In this document: one piece after another, positions 58,917-64,000 of the stretch | Numbering within the stretch: the first letter of the stretch is position 1 | How the letters are laid out: the number at the start of each line of letters is the position of its first letter | Assembly: GCA_036311565.1 (NCBI GenBank) | Contig: JAXJPR010000029.1 | Span: forward strand, 29,156 to 93,155 | Direction: 5' to 3' | Length of the DNA: 64,000 nt | Source: Fimousia sp036311565 | GTDB taxonomy: Bacteria > Bacillota > Clostridia > Lachnospirales > Lachnospiraceae | Program-made: the position numbers and the translations under genes | Notes under the pieces: generated by a model | The model's input: only the letters and a program-made list of their open reading frames with translations | Told to the model about the DNA's origin: nothing | Databases searched by the model: none

Positions 58917-59402
58917 TTAATTCTTAGGAAGCCTTTTTATAACTTCTCCTGCTGCGATTCCAATCAGCACACCTGCTACTGTTCCTGATACAAGCAATAT
59001 CGGAAAATAATATACCAGCCTTCCTGTCTCCAGTGCCAGCATAGCGACCACCAACTGACCAATGTTGTGACTGACACCTCCTACCACACTGACACCAACC
59101 GGACTAAATCCACCCAGTTTTTTTAGCAGGATCATGACTGTCAGACTCAGCATTCCTCCGGCCAGACTATAGAAAATCATCATCAGATTTCCAAACAGGA
59201 ATCCAGATAATAAAATTCTTGCTATGGAAACAGCATAAGTTTCTTTTATATTCACCATGTACAATAATACCATAATTACACCATTTGCCAACCCAATTTT
59301 TACACCCGGGATACCTACTTGCAGGGGAATCAGCGTTTCCAGATAAGACGCCACCAGGGCCAAAGCAAGAAACAATCCACCATACGCTATTTTTTTTGTC
59401 AT
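58917..59402 (-). CDS. Gx transporter family protein (heptaprenyl diphosphate synthase component I-like)
   Basis: 161 residues from the ATG at 59402, which has AAAGGAG upstream. Five or so membrane segments. The family segment is LVASYLETLIPLQVGIPGVKIGLANGVIMVLLY (about 16-48). The NIGQLVVAMLAL segment resembles S components of ECF transporters. In other Lachnospiraceae it lies near apbE and NusG-domain II genes, which suggests a role with exported flavoproteins or isoprenoid-linked uptake (inference). Confidence 0.85.
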   Translation of the reverse strand: MTKKIAYGGLFLALALVASYLETLIPLQVGIPGVKIGLANGVIMVLLYMVNIKETYAVSIARILLSGFLFGNLMMIFYSLAGGMLSLTVMILLKKLGGFSPVGVSVVGGVSHNIGQLVVAMLALETGRLVYYFPILLVSGTVAGVLIGIAAGEVIKRLPKN

Positions 59403-59470
59403 AATTTCTCCTTTTATTGTATTTCTTCTTATTATAAATATATTAATAAAAGTCATTATAACACAAAAAA

Positions 59471-59494
59471 GAAGCAGAGCCAAAGCTCTGCTTC
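59471..59494 (-). terminator. terminator after the sorbitol PTS operon
   Basis: Perfect ten-base stem GAAGCAGAGC (59471-59480) with GCTCTGCTTC (59485-59494), four-base loop. The minus strand ends in six T residues. Confidence 0.92.
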
Positions 59495-59513
59495 CGAAAT
59501 ATATAAATACCTT

Positions 59514-59885
59514 CTAATAGATTTCAACCCTTGCACCCGCAACAAGATCAGCTGCTGTAACAGGATCGTCACCTTCTAACATGATACATCCTGGTCTTTC
59601 CGGTTCTGGCCCGCCTTTAAAATCAACGGTACAATGCCCAAGACCTCTCAACGTTTCATTCGCTTCAGAACCAACTGCTGATACAGTAAAAACTTTATTT
59701 GCAAGGATAAATGTATCGCCCGCTTCAACATCAGCCATCAGTTCGGCTGGCTCATGAAGTACACACAATTCTGCCAATTCAGGTGGTGCATCATTATTGA
59801 AAAGGATGATAAAGTTAGTATCAGGATCGCCCAGAAATGTAAATGCATCTGGTCCGTTTCCTGTAATTTTAGTACCATATTTCAT
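59514..59885 (-). CDS. srlB: PTS glucitol/sorbitol transporter subunit IIA
   Basis: 123 residues from the ATG at 59885, eight bases after GAGGAG; a TTG six bases earlier is less likely. The phosphoacceptor His is probably in ELCVLHEPAEL (about 43-53). Core segments: TGNGPDAFTFLGDPDTNFIILFN, FTVSAVGSEANETLRGLGHCTVDFKGG and RPGCIMLEG. It is the last gene of the gutM-srlA-srlE-srlB run. A second copy lies at 63179. Confidence 0.95.
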   Translation of the reverse strand: MKYGTKITGNGPDAFTFLGDPDTNFIILFNNDAPPELAELCVLHEPAELMADVEAGDTFILANKVFTVSAVGSEANETLRGLGHCTVDFKGGPEPERPGCIMLEGDDPVTAADLVAGARVEIY

Positions 59886-59942
59886 ATTCAAGTCTCCTCA
59901 TGTTTGCCTGTTGTTTTCCCGTAAATCTTATTCCTGTAAATC

Positions 59943-60935
59943 TTATTGTGGATATAATCCCATACTGAAAAGGTAAGCAATTACAACTGCTAAAGGTCCA
60001 GTAATTACACGAGAATATAATACAGCTGGTACACCATAAGAAATAGTATCTGATTCAGCTTCTCCCAAAGATAAACCTACAGGTACGAAGTCTCCACCTA
60101 CCTGAGCATCAATTGCAAATAACGCTGGTAATGCGTACTGTGCTGGGATTGCTCCTGCACCGATCTGGTCACCAAGTAACACCCCTACTAACTGTGCGAT
60201 AACAGCACCAGGTCCTAATACTGGAGATAAGAATGGCAATGCACAGATAAAGGAAATTACAAGCATTCCTGGTAATGTTGAACACAATGGAGAAATTGTC
60301 TTCGCAATAACATTACCTAACCCAGAAGCAGAAATGATACCTAATAATGTAGATGTAAATGCCATGAATGGTAAAATGTTTTTAATTACCATGTCGATGG
60401 AATCACGTCCAGCTGCGAAGAATTTATTAACAACTTTACCAATTCCGATACCTAATCTTGTGATAAAGTTTTCACTCTTAGCTGCTTCTTCCTTAGCTGC
60501 TTCTTTTTTTGCCTGATAAGCATCTTTATCAGTTCCTGATTTCACAGTTGTTGATGCACCTTCCCCAGCATAAACAACTTCTGCTTCTGTAACACCAGAA
60601 ACGTAGATGTCTTCTTTAATGAACATTGCTAAAGGTCCTACTGCTCCAACTGGATTTAAGTTAACTGTGAAAATACCTTTTTTAGGATAAACACCACAAC
60701 GAGCAGTTCCACCACAGTCTACAACTGCTACTAATACCTGTTCGTCTGGAACATTATTTTTATATCCGTCTACTGCCTCTCCACCTGTCATTTCAGCGAT
60801 TTTGGCTGCTACTGGATGGATTCCGCCACCAGCAGTAACGCATAATACTTTATTGCATGTATCTGTTGCCTGGATGGTCAAAGGTCCGCCCCATCCACCT
60901 TGTCCTGGATTTAATGTAACTGCTTTATAACTCAT
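59943..60935 (-). CDS. srlE: PTS glucitol/sorbitol transporter subunit IIB(C)
   Basis: 330 residues. N-terminal IIB domain with QATDTCNKVLCVTAGGGIHPVA and VAVVDCGGTARCGVYPKKGIFTVN (about 68-91, carrying the probable phospho-Cys), then a linker (QAKKEAAKEEAAKSEN) and a membrane domain (NILPFMAFTSTLLGIISASGLGNVIAK onward). Confidence 0.94.
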   Translation of the reverse strand: MSYKAVTLNPGQGGWGGPLTIQATDTCNKVLCVTAGGGIHPVAAKIAEMTGGEAVDGYKNNVPDEQVLVAVVDCGGTARCGVYPKKGIFTVNLNPVGAVGPLAMFIKEDIYVSGVTEAEVVYAGEGASTTVKSGTDKDAYQAKKEAAKEEAAKSENFITRLGIGIGKVVNKFFAAGRDSIDMVIKNILPFMAFTSTLLGIISASGLGNVIAKTISPLCSTLPGMLVISFICALPFLSPVLGPGAVIAQLVGVLLGDQIGAGAIPAQYALPALFAIDAQVGGDFVPVGLSLGEAESDTISYGVPAVLYSRVITGPLAVVIAYLFSMGLYPQ

Positions 60936-60948
60936 AATATGTCCCTCC

Positions 60949-61467
60949 TTACGCTTTATTTCTAGTTAATACTGCGTAGATTCTTTCTGTAACCATACCA
61001 CGAATTAAAATTACGATTAAACCTACAATAAAGTAACGAACTGCTAAGTCACCAAGAGCAAAACCACATTTTTCAACACCAGCTGCAATACCCATGTATA
61101 CGAATAATTCTCCGGCATTTGCGTGTGGGAATAAACCTGTTACTGGATGCACAAAAGATACTGCTGCATCATAGTATGCTGGTTTGTATTTTTCTTCTAC
61201 GAAACGTCCAAATGAATAACACATTGGGTTTGCCAGACAGATAACTGCTAATACTGGTAATACAACGTAACGGCAGATGAAGTTACCTGTGATTTTCTGA
61301 CAGAATTTTTCCACTCTGTCTTCACCGATTAATTTGATAATTGAGTTTACTGCTGTCATAAGACAGATTACCTGTGGGATAATACCTGTTACCCACCCCA
61401 TAAAAGTTTCCGCACCTAATGAAAATACGTTCATAAATGCATTTGCGAAAGTAGAAATTGCTTCCAT
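60949..61467 (-). CDS. srlA: PTS glucitol/sorbitol transporter subunit IIC
   Basis: 172 residues from the ATG at 61467, with GGAGGGG upstream; an earlier in-frame ATG precedes that site. Membrane segments include GWVTGIIPQVICLMTAVNSIIKLIG and CRYVVLPVLAVICLANPMCYSFGRFVEEKYKPAYYDAAVSFVHPVTGLFPHANAGELFVYMGIAAG. Imports and phosphorylates the hexitol with srlE/srlB. Confidence 0.94.
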   Translation of the reverse strand: MEAISTFANAFMNVFSLGAETFMGWVTGIIPQVICLMTAVNSIIKLIGEDRVEKFCQKITGNFICRYVVLPVLAVICLANPMCYSFGRFVEEKYKPAYYDAAVSFVHPVTGLFPHANAGELFVYMGIAAGVEKCGFALGDLAVRYFIVGLIVILIRGMVTERIYAVLTRNKA

Positions 61468-61610
61468 TCCTACCCCTCCTTTCAATAGTTTTATTATAAC
61501 GTTGCTCCTCTATGTAATAAGCTTTTGTCATTAGAAAAATACTTGGGCCTTTATCGTTCTAATGCTCTAGGCTTTTTACATCAAATTTACACCCCTTATA
61601 ATCCCCTGTC

Positions 61611-62084
61611 TTATAAATCATCAATATCAAATTCTTCATCATTTGATACAGCAATTTCTCCTACTGGATTACCTTCTTCTTCATTATGCATCAGTCTCAT
61701 TTCAAGCGCTTCCATCGCCTGAATATATCCTTTATAAAACTTCTGTTTCTTCTTCGTCATCGAACGAAATTCTTCCAGATAATCATAAATACTTTCTCCA
61801 ACCATCGGACGATCGAGTATCATTTTTAACGGTTTAAAATGAGCAAATAATGTAATCCCTTCCATGATCTCTCCCCCGGCAATAATACCATCACTATCAC
61901 ATCCAATGATTACAATATTCCCACTAGAGAATAAACGACTTCTCTTCTGTCCAATGCCCAGATTTCCAAGTGCTCTGCAACGTTGAATTGCATTTTTATA
62001 ACCTCTGATCTGAATAACAGAACCTAATGACTGTAACACAAACAGTACAAACAGTAACAGAAAAATCCCTTTCATTCCTTCCAT
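61611..62084 (-). CDS. gutM: GutM-family regulator/accessory of the glucitol operon
   Basis: 157 residues: a membrane segment (GIFLLLFVLFVLQSLGSVIQI), QIRGYKNAIQRCRALGNLGIGQKRSRLFSSGNIVIIGCDSDGIIAGGEIMEGI, and a C-terminal DYLEEFRSMTKKKQKFYKGYIQAMEALEMRL. GutM activates the glucitol operon in E. coli; the apparent membrane segment here suggests it acts at the membrane. It is the first gene of the run, 120 bases before srlA. Confidence 0.9.
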   Translation of the reverse strand: MEGMKGIFLLLFVLFVLQSLGSVIQIRGYKNAIQRCRALGNLGIGQKRSRLFSSGNIVIIGCDSDGIIAGGEIMEGITLFAHFKPLKMILDRPMVGESIYDYLEEFRSMTKKKQKFYKGYIQAMEALEMRLMHNEEEGNPVGEIAVSNDEEFDIDDL

Positions 62085-62168
62085 CTTTCTCTAGCCTTTC
62101 CTTTCTAGTCAGCAATTTCAACAAATTTTCAATGTCTTGTTATCACTTTTTTGTCAAATCTATATATT

Positions 62169-62209
62169 ATTTTACTAAATTATTGCTTTATGTCAACCTT
62201 TTGAGGTTG
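62169..62209 (-). promoter_or_regulatory. promoter of gutM-srlAEB with an overlapping dyad
   Basis: Perfect -35 TTGACA (complement of 62191-62196), 16-base spacer, -10 TAAAAT (complement of 62169-62174). CAACCTTTTGAGGTTG (62194-62209), a perfect six-base dyad, covers the -35. Another imperfect dyad GAACAATCATT...AATGATTTGTTC lies at about 62234-62257. Confidence 0.7.
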
Positions 62210-62274
62210 AAAAAATGTATAAGTACTTTTTTACGAACAATCATTGAATGATTTGTTCATAAAACCCCCCTTTT

Positions 62275-63078
62275 TTATTTATATTGCTTTTTTGTGTCGC
62301 TATTTCTCATCTTTTCCCGGTATTTCCCATAATATCCGGCGCTTATTTCACGTCCTTTTGTCTGTTCTTCACTTGTTAATATATTATCAATATATTGCTC
62401 TACTTTTTGAGATACTGTTGGTCTTATTCCCTTTTCCCCCTTCATCAAACAGATGATTTTATAAGCCTCCGGATTATGTTTTGCATACATAAGCACACCA
62501 ATCGAAGCCGCCCCTATTGTAAATATAGCACAGGCGATCTGAATCCAGAGATTCGTTTTCCTGCCCTCTTCTCTCATCACGGTTTCATAGGATAATAATG
62601 TCCCATTCTTACTTGTGGTTATGTCATATACGTTCCTTCCAGCATCTTTTTGTAATTTGCCTTTTTCGTCAGATAATACAATCACACCTGTTTTTTGTTC
62701 ACAGGCCTTCTTAAGTCCACCCAAGTCTAATTGATCACACAGTCGATGTTTAATCTTAAGTATTTCTTTCTCATCATCTAACCAAAATATAACATCCCCA
62801 TTATCAGATTCTGATATTTTTGTAACAAGTCCAACATCTTCTATAAGTTTTTCTCTCTCTGGTACTTTTTGGGAAATTGCAAATCCAAGCAGCAACATTC
62901 CCATTATTATGCTGACTGCTATAAACATTTTCCACCCGAACACAGATGCAGCTTTTACTTGTTCAATCTCTTCATCTGTCCATTTAGAATTGCTATGATA
63001 TTCCTGCAGTCCTTCTCTTCCAATATTGAGTACAATAGCAACACCATAAATAATCCCAGCAATCAAAACACCCCACAT
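62275..63078 (-). CDS. membrane protein of unknown function inside the sorbitol PTS locus
   Basis: About 267 residues from the ATG at 63078, with AAAGGAG upstream. Three membrane segments: near the N-terminus (WGVLIAGIIYGVAIVLNIG), at about 50-70 (VFGWKMFIAVSIIMGMLLLGFAI) and about 185-205 (IQIACAIFTIGAASIGVLMYA). Between the second and third is a predicted beta-rich domain (DNGDVIFWLDDEKEILKIKHRLC). The C-terminus is basic. I cannot assign a family. It lies between the two IIA genes. Confidence 0.75.
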   Translation of the reverse strand: MWGVLIAGIIYGVAIVLNIGREGLQEYHSNSKWTDEEIEQVKAASVFGWKMFIAVSIIMGMLLLGFAISQKVPEREKLIEDVGLVTKISESDNGDVIFWLDDEKEILKIKHRLCDQLDLGGLKKACEQKTGVIVLSDEKGKLQKDAGRNVYDITTSKNGTLLSYETVMREEGRKTNLWIQIACAIFTIGAASIGVLMYAKHNPEAYKIICLMKGEKGIRPTVSQKVEQYIDNILTSEEQTKGREISAGYYGKYREKMRNSDTKKQYK

Positions 63079-63118
63079 ATTCGATATCTCCTTTACGTCA
63101 ATCATTCTTATAAATAAA

Positions 63119-63145
63119 AAAGGACACAGCACAACACCATGTCCC
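63119..63145 (-). terminator. terminator after the second srlB gene
   Basis: GGACA...TGTCC with an imperfect GTGTTGTGC interior. The minus strand ends in six T residues. Confidence 0.6.
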
Positions 63146-63178
63146 TTATTATTTATAATTCCTGTATATATGTATGTA

Positions 63179-63550
63179 TTAATAAATTTCGATTGTAGCG
63201 CCTGGTACTATATCATTAGCTGTAACAACTTCTTCCCCTTCTAACATAATACATCCTGGTCTTTCTGGTTCGGAACCGCCTTTAAAGTCAATTGTACAGT
63301 GTCCTAATCCTCTTAATGTAGCATTCGCCTCAGATCCTACTGCAGACACTGTAAATGGCATGTCAGCGATTACGAAAGTATCCCCTACTTCTACGTCCTC
63401 TACTAATTCTGCCGCTTCATGCAATACACATAATTCTGCCAAAGCAGGTGGTGCATCATCATTAAAAAGAATAATAAAGTTCGTCTCCGGACTTCCTAAA
63501 AATGCAAATGCATCTGGTCCATTTCCTGTAATTTTAGCACAATATTTCAT
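63179..63550 (-). CDS. second PTS glucitol/sorbitol subunit IIA (paralogue)
   Basis: 123 residues from the ATG at 63550, preceded by AAAGGAG. It is aligned without gaps with the first copy and differs at about one residue in five; the LCVLHEAAELVEDV active region and FTVSAVGSEANATLRGLGHCTIDFKGG are kept. It has its own promoter and terminator, so it can be made independently of the transporter. It may serve another EII or a regulator. Confidence 0.94.
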   Translation of the reverse strand: MKYCAKITGNGPDAFAFLGSPETNFIILFNDDAPPALAELCVLHEAAELVEDVEVGDTFVIADMPFTVSAVGSEANATLRGLGHCTIDFKGGSEPERPGCIMLEGEEVVTANDIVPGATIEIY

Positions 63551-63595
63551 ATTATGTCTCCTTTCTACTAATATAATAGCTAACATCCTTTTATC

Positions 63596-63624
63596 ATTCT
63601 ATCTTTTTATCACAACAGTGTCAA
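63596..63624 (-). promoter_or_regulatory. sigma-A promoter of the second srlB gene
   Basis: Perfect -35 TTGACA (complement of 63619-63624), 17-base spacer, -10 TAGAAT (complement of 63596-63601). Confidence 0.75.
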
Positions 63625-63772
63625 TCATTTGTTGCTCTTCCTGCGTCTCATTAACGCACCAAACAACTATTTTAGCGTAATATTTTACACATTTTGAAGC
63701 AACAGACACTGTCTTATAGGGATTGTGAAATAAGGCCGAGAGAGTCCCCCAGCCTTGAATCAAAATTATGCT

Positions 63773-64000
63773 CTATTTCGTTTCAAACACAGAATAGTAG
63801 TGTTTTAAACATTCCTGCATTCCTGCTTTTATCGCAGCTCTTAAAGACAAATAATCTTTGGCTCCGCTTTCTTTTGCAGATGCCATTGCTGCCAGGTATA
63901 AATCTGTATAAATGTTGACTTTAGAAATTCCTTCTTTTGCACATTTGTTTAAGTTTTCATCCCCTGATCCTGATCCACCATGAAGCACTAATGGAACATC
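63773..64000 (-). CDS. class II fructose-bisphosphate aldolase family (C-terminal part, cut by edge)
   Basis: The visible 75 residues begin DVPLVLHGGSGSGDENLNKCAKEGISKVNIYTDLYLAAM. The HGGSG phosphate-binding loop and the KVNIYTDL substrate segment identify the class II ketose-bisphosphate aldolase family (FbaA/GatY/KbaY). The frame is open to base 64000, so the start lies outside. Its position upstream of the hexitol PTS suggests a tagatose- or sorbitol-derived ketose-bisphosphate, but which aldolase cannot be decided from the tail. No strong terminator follows it in 63625-63772. Confidence 0.92.
   Translation of the reverse strand, partial: DVPLVLHGGSGSGDENLNKCAKEGISKVNIYTDLYLAAMASAKESGAKDYLSLRAAIKAGMQECLKHYYSVFETK

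Noticed and set aside
61486..61610. Separate promoter for srlA
   Set aside because: A TATAAT-like sequence occurs close to the ribosome site, but no -35 at the right distance is seen, so gutM read-through is more likely.
1..64000. CRISPR arrays, tRNA or rRNA genes, intact insertion sequences
   Set aside because: No regularly spaced identical repeats, no cloverleaf-type sequences and no transposase-like reading frames were seen on either strand.

Overview
This is a low-GC chromosomal window from an anaerobic, endospore-forming Clostridia member, most likely Lachnospiraceae; the genus cannot be fixed from sequence alone. The evidence is SipL with SPOCS-type and LysM regions, Veg, CotS-like and CotF-like coat proteins, a zinc-type S14, a group II ECF transporter module beside the ribosomal operon, and sigma-A promoters close to TTGACA-N17-TATAAT. 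Nearly all genes lie on the minus strand across the whole window, so replication probably crosses it in one direction. Only two lipoprotein/transporter genes and one small sporulation-like gene lie on the plus strand. I see no tRNA, rRNA, CRISPR array or intact insertion sequence.

Region by region (+ coordinates). 1-3.7 kb: veg, sipL, ispE and a GntR/FCD regulator read leftward. 3.8-11 kb: pgi, ftsH, a PrcB-like lipoprotein, a phosphohexomutase and a CotS-like gene. 11-19.3 kb: a Thr/Glu-rich lipoprotein, tex, comEB, glgA, a hexapeptide carbonic-anhydrase-like gene, a NUDIX gene, a phospholipase-C-like gene, a HAD phosphatase and long-form hpf. 19.3-19.9 kb: a long AT-rich non-coding stretch with a cluster of DnaA-box-like 9-mers. 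19.9-23.3 kb: a MATE exporter and an ABC-2 transporter/GntR operon with a perfect palindromic operator over its -10. 23.3-26.2 kb: three tandem NlpC/P60 wall hydrolases, each with a WalR-box-like direct repeat upstream. 26.2-29.4 kb: a DUF1275 membrane protein, a secreted protein resembling BECR-fold nuclease toxins, and a YyaL-like protein. 29.5-33.9 kb: a sugar ABC transporter operon whose binding-protein gene carries a one-base frameshift. 34.1-35.4 kb: a tiny plus-strand ORF with a sigma-G-like promoter, a CotF-like coat gene and a YbaK-type deacylase.

35.7-56.9 kb is the translation block. One promoter at 56.87 kb, followed by a highly structured leader, drives S10-spc-alpha genes: rpsJ, rplCDWB, rpsS, rplV, rpsC, rplP, rpmC, rpsQ, rplNXE, rpsNH, rplFR, rpsE, rpmD, rplO, secY, adk, map, a KOW gene, infA, rpmJ, rpsMKD, rpoA and rplQ. 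After a terminator come ecfA1-ecfA2-ecfT-truA, then rplM-rpsI behind a perfect consensus promoter and a structured leader. Several spacers inside this block hold strong hairpins whose G-U wobbles favour the minus-strand RNA. 57-64 kb: ApbE, an rRNA-type methyltransferase, a Gx/HepSI-like transporter, and a glucitol/sorbitol-type PTS locus (gutM, srlA, srlE, srlB, a second srlB paralogue, a hypothetical membrane protein) ending in a class II aldolase cut by the window edge.

The observations most worth following are the DnaA-box cluster, the three WalR-like promoters, the palindromic GntR operator, the solitary secreted toxin-like protein, the structured ribosomal spacers (especially rpoA-rplQ), the broken sugar-binding gene, and the small sporulation-promoter ORF.
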